This document shows positions 48,201-54,984 of a stretch of DNA of 64,000 nt, piece after piece. Source of the stretch: Gordionus sp. m RMFG-2023. Lineage: Eukaryota; Nematomorpha; Gordioida; Chordodea; Parachordodidae. Below the pieces are notes generated by a model that saw only the letters and a list, made by a program, of their open reading frames with translations, was not told where the DNA came from and did not search any database. Numbering within the stretch: position 1 is the first letter of the stretch; each line of letters opens with the position of its first letter. Made by a program: the position numbers and the translations under genes. Where the stretch lies: NCBI RefSeq assembly GCF_954871325.1, contig NC_088779.1, positions 17,424,846-17,488,845 on the forward strand, given 5' to 3'.

Positions 48201-50282
48201 TCAAATTATTCAAATCCATTTCCAAATTATTTGATTTTCTAGGAATTTTCTTTGTAATAATAAATAATAAAACTATTCTACAAAAATCATGAGTTTCAAA
48301 TTTCAATTAAATTCTAAACCGAAAAATTTATTATTTATTGTAAAAGGCTTAATATGAAAATTTCAGTAAGAATTTTAAAAATATATATTCGAATAATTGG
48401 AATCAGACAAATACATTAGTATAATATTTGTCTTGAAGAAATGCGATTAATTTGAATATTCGTTAAGAAAAGAATATTTATGATGCTAATGTGAATATAT
48501 GGTGAGTTGATCTATTGTTGCCCACAAATATAAGTTCTAAATAACACGTTTGACAAAAAACTTTTTGTTACAAATATTTAGAATTTGAACCAGTTTTACG
48601 ATATTAAACAATTATATTCTAAGATTTAAGGGATAAAAACAATCAATATTAGGAAAAGGATTACTATATTAGCCATGAATGGCTTCCTTTGGAGATAGTT
48701 GGCAGACAAAGAATTTAATTACCGAATATATTTATGTTTATATGATAACAACCTAAAATGAAAATAAAGAATATACAAGATAGATGTGGTAATATGAAAT
48801 AAACTTTAGATATTAAACAACTTATATCTGAGTAAAATATCAAAAAATTTGATACTTAATTTATGAGTCTATAGAGACATTATTATTTATACCTCCACTC
48901 ATTGCTCCACAAAACTAAAAAATAAAAGCAACAAAATAAAATATTTTAAATCTAATTATGGCGGATTATTTTTGGTTGTTTTTATTTTTTAAATATTAGA
49001 GAGGGTTAAAATTACTTTCAAATCTATCTCAAAATATTAAATACCTCCAATTATTTATTAACTAAAAGTATATGTTTATTTTTCAAAGCAATGTTATAAT
49101 ATTTAAAATTCAGTTTTCTTTTGAAAGATGGTACAAACTTTATTTTAAAAAATATAATTTTTTATCGGAAGACGGTTATCTTATAATCTATATGTCGGGG
49201 AAGGGCTTATCTGATTGTTGTATATGGTCAATCCCTACCCTTGATTAAAGGTTAAAAAAATATATAGCTAAGGAGTTGTAATAATCTATTATTTATTAAG
49301 AAATATATATACTTCTCGCAAATGTGCTTCCGTACACTAATGGATATATCAAATTATAATCTAATCTAACAAGCGAAGAATTAATTTTGTAAGTTGCAAT
49401 AGGAGGTGGAATAGAATTTTGTAAAATTAATAGACTAAAATCTAAGCTGTTCAAACCAAGATCTGAATATTGGTCTTCAGACAAAAAAAAATAATCATTC
49501 CATCCATAAATGTTTATTAGGGCTAAATTTGCACTATGCAAATCGGTCGTCTTCATTCCAGTACGTAGTAGAGTGGGCCACACAGATGGATTCGTTGCTC
49601 CTGGTCCTAAAGATGTAATTATAGGTAGCCCCCACCTGGAACTTAAATAAGCGACTGATACAAAAGTCAAATAGCAAAGGGGTCCTAGGAAGGCAGAAAT
49701 TTTAATTCGATAATATAAACGACCAGCATGATATGTGGCAAAATCTTCCGAGCATTCGTAATATATCGTTTTTTCTGAATCAACACTTCCAGTATCGGCA
49801 AAGACAAGCCTTAATTCCGCTTTAAATTTTACGCCGTTCTTTTTAATCTTGTTTTTAAATTGGCCATTTGAATTGATATGAATAAATTTTCGAAAATATA
49901 AATTATTAGCTTTACGGCTAGCCAGTAAAATAGTCCCATATACTTTTTCTAATGTAAATGGAAAATTGCCGTAAAATGGAAAAAGTAGGCCCAATTTTAT
50001 TATCAATTTTGGGTATACCTCATCAGCTATTGTATCATTCTTCACACCTTTTATTAACTTGCTTTTTGTAGTGGTGATTATTTCATCATATTCATTTTCT
50101 TCCTCGTATAACGAATCTTTTAATTGTCTTTTTCTGGAATTATCATTTGAAAATATATCTATTCTCGGAAATATTAGGTTAGGAGAATAATAGATACTAT
50201 TGTTTTTTTTAGTCATATTCAATGTCAGACGAGAATAAATGGGCATTATATACAATATCATTATTAAGTGAAAACCCATCAC
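9097..50282 (-). CDS. Receptor-type guanylyl cyclase gene, 15 exons, 3' part outside window
   Basis: A membrane guanylyl cyclase makes cGMP from GTP; the ectodomain senses a ligand and a kinase homology domain relays the signal. Fifteen minus-strand exons join with consistent phase into 2,798 coding bases (932 codons plus 2 nt). In order they encode a signal peptide, an ANF-receptor-type ectodomain, one membrane helix and a kinase homology domain. The ATG at 50,282 is preceded in frame by a TAA near 50,330 and followed by a hydrophobic leader. Family landmarks are GPLC with LSSRWGLPIIT, DAYDLGM, NEGDRILDYNIWDF, PPNEPKCGF, KLKLESEL, HGNLRSDE, SPELLKD, GTQKGDVYSFAIILQEI and CWEENPDFRPNF. The dimerisation helix and cyclase domain are not visible and should lie left of position 1. 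No stop interrupts the exons, so the gene looks intact. Which receptor subtype it is cannot be told from sequence alone. Confidence 0.9.
9318..9491 (-). CDS. Receptor guanylyl cyclase exon 14: kinase C-lobe, APE and GDVYSF motifs
   Basis: 174 bp, acceptor AAAATAAG, donor GTTATT. It encodes LYVSPELLKD (the APE motif) and GTQKGDVYSFAIILQEILLR, which is diagnostic of membrane guanylyl cyclases. Its phase (2 bases in) matches exon 13 exactly, which supports the very long intron. Confidence 0.93.
9685..9915 (+). repeat. Left LTR of the old intronic element
   Basis: Starts TGTTGATATA, ends ATATTAGCA and is followed by TGGTGGTAATGG. It aligns along its whole length with 30,322-30,553. CCACCAT and ATGGTGG form a small hairpin across the LTR/primer-site junction. 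Confidence 0.75.
9916..10345. other. Interior remnant between LTR and foldback element
   Basis: AT-rich sequence with no recognisable protein motif. By position it would be the leader of the old LTR element. Confidence 0.35.
10349..10366. repeat. Perfect 18-bp palindrome at left tip of foldback
   Basis: GGCAATGTGCACATTGCC is its own reverse complement. A near-perfect counterpart lies at 24,494-24,511 and a related one at 24,565-24,582. A terminal palindrome could be a transposase or resolvase binding site, which is inference. Confidence 0.8.
10380..10934 (+). repeat. AT-rich left arm
   Basis: Almost pure A/T with recurrent TTTTTGATTGATATTTT and TTAATATATATATTTT blocks. Its reverse complement makes up 23,690-24,470. 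It begins just inside the palindromic tip. Confidence 0.75.
10935..18004 (+). repeat. 118-bp satellite array, forward, about 60 units
   Basis: Tandem units of about 117-119 bp. Each contains the perfect palindrome GACAATTGTC, then ATAATCGTTATTTTTGAAC, a T-rich run, GGTAAAAATATG, TGTAAACATGTTAAATTAA and TATTTCAGTGAAAGTGTAC. Units are highly alike. Recurring variants (AGTAAAAGGGTAGTATGG, GGGTAAAAATTATTTTG, CAGTGGAAGTG) give a higher-order pattern. A partial-unit duplication occurs near 11,990. The edge units near 10,940 and 17,300-17,990 are more diverged than the middle, as expected of satellites homogenised by unequal exchange. Confidence 0.97.
18008..18693 (-). repeat. 118-bp satellite, reverse orientation, inner block
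   Basis: About six units as the reverse complement of the main array, after an abrupt switch at about 18,005. Units here are more diverged than in the forward array. The block is split from 22,892-23,690 by a gypsy insertion, and unit register is continuous across it. Confidence 0.95.
18694..18861 (-). repeat. 3' LTR of the young gypsy element
   Basis: 168 bp, near-identical to 22,725-22,891. In element orientation it begins TGTTATGTTC and ends AATATTATA. Confidence 0.9.
18919..21585 (-). pseudogene. Gypsy pol region: protease, RT, RNase H, integrase
   Basis: Parts in order from 21,585 leftwards: a protease with DTGASVSII, a reverse transcriptase with LFQFKRMPFGI and YYIDDLIITG, RNase H with LTTDASMKGVGAVLSH, an integrase with a His/Cys zinc-binding region (HNGHQG to CESCNTW), the core DFAGPF, SDNGPQFTS and SSNGEAERMV, and a C-terminal tail. 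This is the Ty3/gypsy order. It is treated as a fossil with a few breaks. Confidence 0.9.
21627..22646 (-). pseudogene. Gypsy gag-like region with zinc knuckle
   Basis: From 22,646 leftwards come a gag-like segment, a long Asn/Tyr/Arg-rich stretch, and a CCHC zinc knuckle, CFKCGSDKHLIKYC, at about 21,627-21,668. The Asn-rich stretch would suit RNA binding. It is broken and treated as a fossil. Confidence 0.75.
22725..22891 (-). repeat. 5' LTR of the young gypsy element
   Basis: 167 bp, near-identical to 18,694-18,861. The primer-site-like sequence follows directly, read leftwards from 22,723. Confidence 0.9.
22892..23690 (-). repeat. 118-bp satellite, reverse orientation, outer block
   Basis: About seven units in reverse orientation, ending at the AT-rich right arm. 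They resume the unit cut by the gypsy insertion, in register. Confidence 0.95.
23690..24470 (-). repeat. AT-rich right arm with about 110-bp tandem units
   Basis: Reverse-complement counterpart of 10,380-10,934. From about 24,030 to 24,380 a unit of roughly 110 bp containing AAAAATATATTGTAACAAAT recurs at least three times, where the left arm has about one, so this arm has its own local expansion. Confidence 0.75.
24549..24606. repeat. Imperfect hairpin related to the foldback tip
   Basis: AATTCCGGC and GCCGGAATT flank a GTATAC core, giving a strong near-palindrome, with outer CATTGCCG motifs on both sides. The core repeats the GGCA..GTATAC..TGCC theme of the foldback ends, so this may be a second, smaller member of that family lying beside it. 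Confidence 0.5.
24787..27577 (-). mobile_element. LINE with N-terminal zinc finger and C-terminal restriction-like endonuclease
   Basis: Single-ORF non-LTR retrotransposon on the minus strand. The N-terminus has a zinc-finger-like CCQVCLK...FRKHGSLAC. The RT shows KPDGGIRLIAIG, CKLDFRNAFNTI, EGIQQGDPLGPLLF and the catalytic WYLDDG. The C-terminus has a CAAC/HKQVDPFSRHCFSC zinc region, then KRPDG and KRLVWDVSC, which fit a PD-(D/E)XK-type restriction-like endonuclease. This places it with the early-branching, R2-like site-specific LINEs by architecture; the clade is not certain. One frame runs from 27,577 to about 25,316 with stops near 26,141, 25,634 and 25,597. It is off frame between about 27,290 and 27,125 and shifts near 25,316. 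It is dead but recognisable throughout. Confidence 0.85.
27578..28889. other. No gene seen; probable LINE 5' region, then unique AT-rich DNA
   Basis: Purine-rich GGGGAAA/AAAAAG sequence directly upstream of the LINE start may be its 5' leader. The rest shows no coding or RNA motifs. Confidence 0.35.
27832..27849 (+). repeat. 18-base G tract
   Basis: An uninterrupted run of 18 G in a strongly AT-rich region, close to the 5' end of the LINE. It is the longest of eight G or C tracts in the window. Confidence 0.9.
28890..30321 (+). pseudogene. Interior fossil of the old LTR element, gag-like
   Basis: A worn Lys/Asn-rich coding-like stretch. Near its 3' end it contains LFKLKNK followed by VKFK, a motif also found in the short LTR element at 58,334-60,758. 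A purine-rich tract precedes the LTR at 30,322. It has many breaks and no reverse transcriptase motif was seen. Confidence 0.45.
30322..30553 (+). repeat. Right LTR of the old intronic element
   Basis: 232 bp aligning end to end with 9,685-9,915 at about 13 percent divergence. It ends CACCATATTAGCA and is followed by AGCTC, close to the AGCTT before the left LTR. Confidence 0.75.
30554..31919. other. No gene seen
   Basis: AT-rich intronic sequence. No conserved protein block, RNA gene or tandem repeat was recognised. Confidence 0.4.
31920..36310. mobile_element. Head-to-head Ty3/gypsy relics
   Basis: Two copies of the same gypsy-like sequence face each other: a minus-strand piece at about 31,920-32,930 and a plus-strand piece from about 34,035 that continues to about 36,310. 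They form inverted repeats of nearly 1 kb around a 1.1-kb spacer. The plus-strand copy shows RNase H-like CEASKDALGAIIAH, a HRSGNHNKCADSLSRL-type end, and integrase-like segments including TKSNGLAERY. Both are heavily broken, with well over ten breaks, and old. LTRs were not identified. Confidence 0.65.
33508..33633. repeat. Perfect 63-bp tandem duplication
   Basis: Two adjacent 63-bp copies, starting at 33,508 and 33,571, are identical apart from the last bases. The unit contains GTGGAAGGCTGC and GGGGTGGACTTTGG and is richer in G than its surroundings. It lies in the spacer between the gypsy relics. Confidence 0.9.
36311..37499. other. No gene seen; right end of intron 13
   Basis: AT-rich DNA with short pyrimidine-rich patches (near 36,910 and 36,945) and no coding motif. 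It ends at the exon 13 donor. Confidence 0.4.
37500..37662 (-). CDS. Receptor guanylyl cyclase exon 13: pseudokinase catalytic-loop region
   Basis: 163 bp, acceptor AAATTAG, donor GTTTAA. It contains GMIYLQSTPIQYHGNLRSDE, where HGNLRS stands where kinases have HRDLK. SRFALKISGYGINR replaces the DFG loop. Loss of the catalytic Asp is normal for guanylyl cyclase kinase homology domains, which regulate rather than phosphorylate. It ends in phase 1 and joins exon 14 across 28 kb. Confidence 0.92.
37707..37778 (-). CDS. Receptor guanylyl cyclase exon 12: kinase C-lobe start
   Basis: 72 bp, phase 0 at both ends, acceptor ATAAACAG. DIIENKAIRMD and SSLIRDIVS match the DILEN...D and SLI.DIV helix of the family. 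Confidence 0.88.
37875..37979 (-). CDS. Receptor guanylyl cyclase exon 11: kinase N-lobe to hinge
   Basis: 105 bp, phase 0 at both ends. It encodes MREIQHGNLSRFF and the hinge IYILMEYCAKGTLQ, matching the (R/K)..(Q/H)(D/E)N...F and TEYC.(R/K)G(S/T)L blocks of receptor guanylyl cyclases. Confidence 0.9.
37980..39313. other. Intron 10 of the receptor guanylyl cyclase gene, no further gene
   Basis: 1.3 kb. It contains a 10-base C tract at 38,417-38,426 and a second C-rich patch near 39,090. No coding exon or element was recognised. Confidence 0.45.
39314..39394 (-). CDS. Receptor guanylyl cyclase exon 10: kinase N-lobe
   Basis: 81 bp, phase 0 at both ends, acceptor TTTATAG and donor GTAAAT. 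GNLVNIRYIYVEEQIT matches the strand that carries the ATP-site Lys in true kinases. Here the position reads NIR rather than AIK/AVK. RQMLIEFKY follows as the alpha-C helix. Confidence 0.84.
39436..39531 (-). CDS. Receptor guanylyl cyclase exon 9: linker to kinase homology domain
   Basis: 96 bp, phase 0 at both ends. It codes an acidic linker (EDTHIIEDEEL) followed by SLLSLKSLHYGEFR. The acceptor AAAAG at 39,532 was chosen because the nearer AG at 39,519 would break phase. Confidence 0.78.
39584..39707 (-). CDS. Receptor guanylyl cyclase exon 8: juxtamembrane cytosolic segment
   Basis: 124 bp, acceptor ATGATGTAG, donor GTAAAT. It encodes KLKLESELSERWWEAKFSDI, the usual start of the kinase homology region just after the membrane helix, then a Ser-rich linker (GKSRASINIKASS). 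Confidence 0.88.
39770..40352. repeat. Possible MITE-like repeat with GTTACTAG-type subterminal motifs
   Basis: TAGTTACA and GCTAGTTA-type motifs occur in opposite orientation at the two sides of this segment (39,785-39,860 and 40,270-40,352). hAT-3 is inserted in or beside its right side. The outer ends and target duplication were not established. Confidence 0.35.
40353..42752 (+). mobile_element. hAT element with decayed transposase gene (hAT-3)
   Basis: Perfect 8-bp target duplication ATTGTAAC at 40,345-40,352 and 42,753-42,760. Ends are CAGGGTTTGGCA at the left and the complement of CAGGGTTGTGCA at the right; both are followed inwards by GGTCAAT/ATTGACC-type motifs. The plus-strand transposase remnant runs from about 41,031 to 42,576: an N-terminal RKKIAQSTVAKAV block, the DUF659-like LVTDNAAKMKAA and YGCVAHTLHLF, AAYLLDSQYQWEHL, and a hAT dimerisation region with SSTSSSEGNWSVWG. 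Many in-frame stops and shifts show it is dead. It sits in intron 7 of the receptor gene, antisense to it. Confidence 0.93.
42817..42901 (-). CDS. Receptor guanylyl cyclase exon 7: transmembrane helix
   Basis: 85 bp, acceptor after TATATTTTAG and donor GTACAC. It codes a hydrophobic run, IILACFVIVGFILAFFVY, followed by Lys at the cytosolic side. Its phases (1 in, 2 out) fit exons 6 and 8 exactly, which confirms it although the exon is short. Confidence 0.86.
42945..43086 (-). CDS. Receptor guanylyl cyclase exon 6: membrane-proximal Cys segment
   Basis: 142 bp. It encodes the W-P...PPP..PKCGF signature (MHWPIRLEPPPNEPKCGF) with a second Cys (NPICF), typical of the juxtamembrane ectodomain. 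The acceptor after GGCACTAG was chosen over one at 43,066 because only it keeps phase with exon 5. It ends in phase 1. Confidence 0.86.
43135..43238 (-). CDS. Receptor guanylyl cyclase exon 5: ectodomain, D-x-GDR motif
   Basis: 104 bp, acceptor TACTTAG, donor GTAAAT. It contains MGIISIDNEGDRILDY, matching the conserved ID.(N/E)GDR..DY segment that closes the ANF-receptor fold. It is followed by an intron of only 48 bp. Confidence 0.87.
43270..43405 (-). CDS. Receptor guanylyl cyclase exon 4: ectodomain
   Basis: 136 bp. It encodes ISIALSGLYEGLLIYAQA, then the Gly-rich EEGGNVNEGVQI and KNRHF, which correspond to the family block of the (T/S)ALY(D/E)G..LYAQAL type followed by NRTF. The weak donor GTTACT leaves one base, completed in exon 5. 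Confidence 0.82.
43464..43604 (-). CDS. Receptor guanylyl cyclase exon 3: ectodomain
   Basis: 141 bp, phase 0 at both ends, acceptor TTTAAG and donor GTAAAT. It begins DLKKAYESLIVISAK, matching the AYE(S/A)L helix of the family, and ends with LWYFGNDFKNEE. Confidence 0.83.
43880..44290. mobile_element. Probable small non-autonomous element with G/C tracts at both ends
   Basis: The left side has CATAGGCATAGCTCAGG followed by a 10-G tract. The right side has an 11-C tract followed by TACGCCTATGGC and GGCTATGCC. The ends are roughly inverted versions of each other. An 11-G tract lies at 44,150-44,160. No coding capacity. It lies in intron 2 of the receptor gene. Confidence 0.4.
44291..46003. 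other. Rest of intron 2, no gene seen
   Basis: AT-rich intron sequence. Reading frames here are short and low-complexity. Confidence 0.4.
46004..46230 (-). CDS. Receptor guanylyl cyclase exon 2: second ectodomain lobe
   Basis: 227 bp. Acceptor is after GGAACAGCAAG and donor is GTAAAT. It encodes a helix (ILNYVLENF), a strand (IKIVFVLSTSV) and the family motif KKILLDAYDLGM with GDYVFITVQLW. It joins exon 1 in phase 1 and exon 3 in phase 0. An alternative acceptor four bases upstream would break phase with exon 1. Confidence 0.85.
46231..49312. other. Intron 1 of the receptor guanylyl cyclase gene
   Basis: 3.1 kb. A plus-strand frame of 81 codons at 46,869-47,114 matches no family I recognise. 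A small less AT-rich patch near 48,030-48,130 (GGGGCCGCCAATGCCACC) is unexplained. No other feature. Confidence 0.4.
49313..50282 (-). CDS. Receptor guanylyl cyclase exon 1: signal peptide and first ectodomain lobe
   Basis: 970 bp, 323 codons plus one base. It starts MMGFHLIMILYIMPIYS, a hydrophobic leader consistent with a signal peptide. A low-complexity acidic stretch follows (EEENEYDE), then the ANF-receptor fold: KLGLLFPFYG, YYECSEDFATYHAGRLYYRI, AFLGPLC, LSSRWGLPIIT, PTLLRTG and YGWNDYFFLSED. The paired cysteines in CSED and GPLC are those conserved in this ligand-binding fold. The donor GTATAT follows GCGAGAA and leaves phase 1, which matches exon 2. Confidence 0.88.
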
Positions 50283-51137
50283 AAATTTAATGGCTTGAAA
50301 ACAATATTGTCTATATTTATCTAATATTTGGTATTTATAATTAAATTCGGGTCGTAGAAAATATTAAATTTTAATCACTATGACAAATAATGTGAATTTG
50401 TTATTTTATTTGAAACTAAGCATTTTTTATTAAAAACGAAATAGATGTTCTAAATCACATTATTTAAATAAAAAATTGATAGTAAAGTAAAATATAGGAA
50501 AATGATATTAACTTTGGGCTCTCAATTACTCACCAAACACCATGAAGAAGTACCTCGACTCGAAGGACTTGACATTTTTCAAATTTATAGTCTAAAAGTA
50601 TAAGAAGAGATTCGTAATTATTTTTGTTTTGCGCTTGGGGACAAGAATTTGGAGTAAGCCTCTAGGGATAGTTTCTGTGTGTTCTTCATAAAATATTCTA
50701 AAACATGGATTTATATATAAAAATATATTAATGGGAGATGTAATACACTTATTACAGACCTGTGCTGAGGAACATCAAGTGCTGCCTCTTTTCTAATAGA
50801 TGAACTAAAGCATAACTTAGTAAAAAGGTAGGGCTACGTCTAGACAGATGAAATTTAGTTATGGTTAGATTTTTTTAAAATGGGTAATTGTTAATATAAT
50901 CTGAGATAAATTTTATTGATTTTAGAATATAATTTCATTCATTTATAATAAAATAAAGAAATTCGACAAAATTTTTATAAAATTATAAACTGGTACTAAT
51001 GTTTTCGGGTTCATATAATTTTCAGAGGAATAATATGAATCAGGTTTATTTTATAAAAGAATCCCATGATATATTTTAATAAATTCATGAAGCATTTATT
51101 TTATTAAAGAATCAAATTTATTCTTCACTGAAAATGC
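50283..51137. other. 5' flank of the receptor guanylyl cyclase gene
   Basis: Should include the 5' UTR and promoter. An in-frame TAA near 50,330 precedes the chosen ATG. No convincing core promoter motif can be singled out in such AT-rich DNA, and an upstream non-coding exon cannot be excluded. Confidence 0.4.
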
Positions 51138-53209
51138 CTGGCTTGTTAATCGATCCTTTTAAAAATCGAATCAGATCTTTTCAAAAAAAATGGATCGAAA
51201 TCCAGGATCGACTTTTTTTAAAAAGAGGATCGCGATCACGATCTTTTTCTTATTTAAATTTCTGAAGGAAATTACTGATCGATGCAAAATTAATTAATAT
51301 AAAAATAAATTAAATATGGTATTAATTTATTGAATTGAATAATATAAGTATAACAATTAGAATATATTTATTTATAATTAAAATTAACCTTTAATAATAA
51401 AAATTTTATCATTCAAACAACCACGTCTTTCATCAAGCACATGTTTAACATTACTAAACAAGCGCTCCACAGGAGCGCTTGATGGCAAAAGTGTGTTATT
51501 TACAATATTTTTTTAAAATTAACATATTCGATCTAGAAAAGGCCTTCGATAGAATCCCAAGAAAACTTATCTGGTGGGCGCTACGCCGCAGAAGGGTTCC
51601 TGAAAAATATATAAGAATAATACAGGATATGTATATGGGTCATGCAACAATGGTCCATAGCACAACAGGTACTTCAGTAGGCTTCACAATAGCCGAAGGA
51701 GTCAAAAAATCGGCTCTCAGCCCACTTCATTACAGTAATAGATGTATTAGCACAGTCTATACCTCAAATAGTGCCATGGAATATGATATTTGCAGATGAT
51801 ATTGTGATACTTGCCGAATCTAAGGATGAAATGAAAAAAAGATTAGTAAGTTGGATAAATATCCAAGCACGGACTAAAAGTAATTAGAGAAATGACTGAT
51901 ATAAATGAATGGCAGATATCGGCAATTGAAAGTTGCAAATATTTGGGCTCCACTATACAAACGGCACAATAGAAAAAGAGATAAAGAGTAAAATTTATCA
52001 AGGGTGGTTAAAGTGGAGATATTTATCTGGAGTGCTATTTGACAAAAGTCACACAAATTAAAGGGAAAAATTTACAGTTCCATAGTACAACCAACTATTC
52101 TATATAGTTCGGAAACAAGGCCAACCAAGAAATCAGACGAGAGAAGTCTGCAAACTATGGAGATGAGAATGCTGAGGATGATTGCTGGGGTAACAAGAAA
52201 GGATAAAGTACGCAGTACAAGAATACTAAGTAGTTTAAAGGTAGTGCCCATAGACTAAGTTAATGGTAAACAGACTTAGGTGGTATGGGCACACAATGAA
52301 AAGGCCTATGAACTGCATAGGAAATAAGGTTGAGAGTTTGAAGTGATGGGCAAACGTAAAAGATGAAGGCTAAAACTTCAATGGGGCCATAAAGTTAGAG
52401 CCAATATAAAGTATAAATTAGATAAAAGAGATATTATGAATAACATAAAGTGAAAAGAGATGTTGAAGGAGCTTACCACCAGAAAAGGTAAAAGCTAAAG
52501 TGAAAAAAATAATATAATAAGTATTAAAAATACTCATTGAATCATCATTTGAATAAAAAAAATTATTAATGGAACAAGCATTTTGTGAAGAATTTTTCAC
52601 AAATAAGGTATCAATTTTATCCATACATTCATTTTAAGCATCTGCATGTGGTTGATCCTGCATATTTCCCAAATAGGCAATTAACCTTTCTTTTACCAAC
52701 ATATTTTCTGGTAGATTAATATAAGGCCAATTTTGCTTAAATTTTGGGGGAATTATTGCTGTCATCATGTTACCGTCATCATACAGTGGAGGAAATCTAT
52801 ATTAAGAAATGATAATTAATTTATTATCAATAGTATATGTATTATCTTCTAATTCTATAAGGGGGGGGCATTATTAAAACCTAGAATTTATATAATTTAA
52901 TTAAATAAATAAAAAATTTAGTCTCTCAATTTCGTTCTAGATAAAATTTAGGAAATTGTTGAAATATAAAATATGGTGGAATGGAAGTTGATAAATATGA
53001 TGTAGATAAATATTTTTTTAAAAAATAATATTTTAATATAATTTTCAAAATTTTTATTTTATTTATTGCATTTAAGTAAAAAATTAATTTTTAAATGATC
53101 TCGATCACTATCCTCAAATTAAGTTAGGTTCATAAATCCAGGGAAATTGGCAAATTTAGGATCGAATCCAGGATCGGCGATCTTTTGATTCGATCCTTTA
53201 ACAACTCTG
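51138..53209 (-). mobile_element. hAT element carrying a nested RTE copy (hAT-2)
   Basis: Ends are CTGGCTTGTTAA at the left and the complement of CAGAGTTGTTAA at the right. The flanking 8-mers are GAAAATGC and GAAAATAC, matching at 7 of 8. Subterminal regions are full of GGATCGA-type motifs. On the minus strand the hAT C-terminus LLPSSAPVERLFSNVKHVLD with RRGCLNDK ends at a TAA at 51,384-51,386. Another piece (PPKFKQNWPYINLPE, VKERLIAYLGNM) lies at 52,600-52,780. The RTE at 51,528-52,510 splits the two pieces. The N-terminal part of the transposase was not seen, so this copy was probably deleted before or after the LINE landed. Confidence 0.88.
51528..52510 (+). mobile_element. RTE LINE copy 2, 5'-truncated
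   Basis: Starts abruptly inside the RT domain (LEKAFDRIPRKLIWWALR) and runs to the same 3' end and A tail as copy 1 at 3,746-6,892. 5' truncation is normal for target-primed reverse transcription. Several small deletions disrupt the frame. At the place where copy 1 has a TGA (6,296-6,298), this copy reads TGC. It is inserted in hAT-2 just upstream of the SAPVERLFS motif. Confidence 0.92.
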
Positions 53210-54984
53210 GAAAATACAAATAGTTGTTTATATAATAAAATATTTTATATTTCACCGATGGTAACAAAATGACCTTTCGAAATAAATTGTAACTTGTATA
53301 ATGTCATTAACAATTAGAATTTGTATAGTTCAATGTTATTAACAAAAAAAGAAAAACAATTTAAAATTTGAAAGTCATTATCAAAGCAAAAAAAACTAAT
53401 AGTTTAAAGGAGAATTAAAAAAACAATTTAAACGAGTTATTAACATTTAATTTATTTTTTAGTTTTTGCCCTTTGTCGATCATCCTATCATTTGTCCTTC
53501 AGAAATTTATCACTTTTTGTGAATATCATTTTAAGCTAATAAAAAATATCCCCCTTAGTCCTCCCCCCCCCCACTTCCTGACCCTCAAAAATGTATGCAT
53601 ATATCTTAAACAATAATTTGAAAGAAAGAATGTAAAAGTTGATATTTTTAATCTATTTATCATAATTTATAAATTTTTGGAAAAAGCATTTATATATATA
53701 TAAAAAGTGAACCAAAAATGTTTTTTAAGAAATGGAATATAAGCCAAAGATAAGTCTTAAGACAAAAGTGAAATGTATTATAATTATTAATAATAAATCC
53801 ATAAAATTACTAAATAATATAATATATCATATACAATTTTTTATAAAGTGAGTAATTTTAATTTATTTATCTTAATAAAAGTAAAATATAATTATAAAAC
53901 TATTGATAAAATTAAATCATAAATTATATAAAAAAAATTAAATCACAATACAAACAGTGGAATAATATATGTCGTAGATTTACAGTATCTAATTATCAAT
54001 TATCATATGACAATCAAGTAATTTTTACCAATATAGCGAATTATATATTTTCAAAAATAAATAAAATATTGATAAGGACATCAGAAAATATCTTTTAAAA
54101 ACATTGTGGGATGAATAATATGAAGATTAATTTTTAATATCATTTTTTTATTTAAAATAAATAGATGGCATTAAATAATTAAATGCAAATTGTTGCTATA
54201 TTTATTATCAAGCAAGAGCATTGATTAGTAAAATTTGTTAAAATATTAACTGTAATATATTTTCTAACTGTCAAATATGTCTGTAAAAGTGGAATTTAAC
54301 CTAGTATTTTGTAACTAATCCTATATAATAGAGGAATATCAACTACTTTTTATAAATAAATTTCTTATACTTGTTTGGAATAAATTAATACCATGCTTTT
54401 ATATTAAATGTATATACAAGTAATTTATTATATTTTATATAAACTAATAAAAATATATTTCATATTTGTTCCAGGCTTATTTTTTTTATTAAAATTAACC
54501 TCCTCTTGTAAAAATATTTTATGACTATATTGTAACATTTAGATGTTTTTAGAAGGATTGAGAGATTAAAATCGTTGTCAAATAAGAAAGGTTAAAATAA
54601 CATGATACTAAATCTTTATTAAATCATAAGTTAAAAATATAATCAAACTAAATTAATTAAAAAAAAATTAAAATAATAAAAATTAAAATAATAAAAATTA
54701 AAATAAAAAAATTAATTAAAAGTAAATTTTAGTTAAAATAATAATCCCCTTTTCGCATCATAATTTCTCCATTATATATCCTTTTTCTTTAATCAACATT
54801 TACATAGTCTCACTAGCGAAGAATAAAAAGTTCTACATCCCACTTGTTAAAATTGTTAAAGTATGAAAAATTCTACAAATCTCACGCGTTTTTTTCTCAT
54901 TTACATAGACGGGGATATTTTAATAAAACATTATTTTTGTTTACGATTTGCATAATGCATTTTTTTGTAAAGTAAAACTGCAAC
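53210..54984. other. No gene seen
   Basis: AT-rich sequence with a 10-base C tract at 53,563-53,572. A 15-bp simple repeat, ATTAAAATAATAAAA, occurs about three times at 54,668-54,711. No coding motif. Confidence 0.4.
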
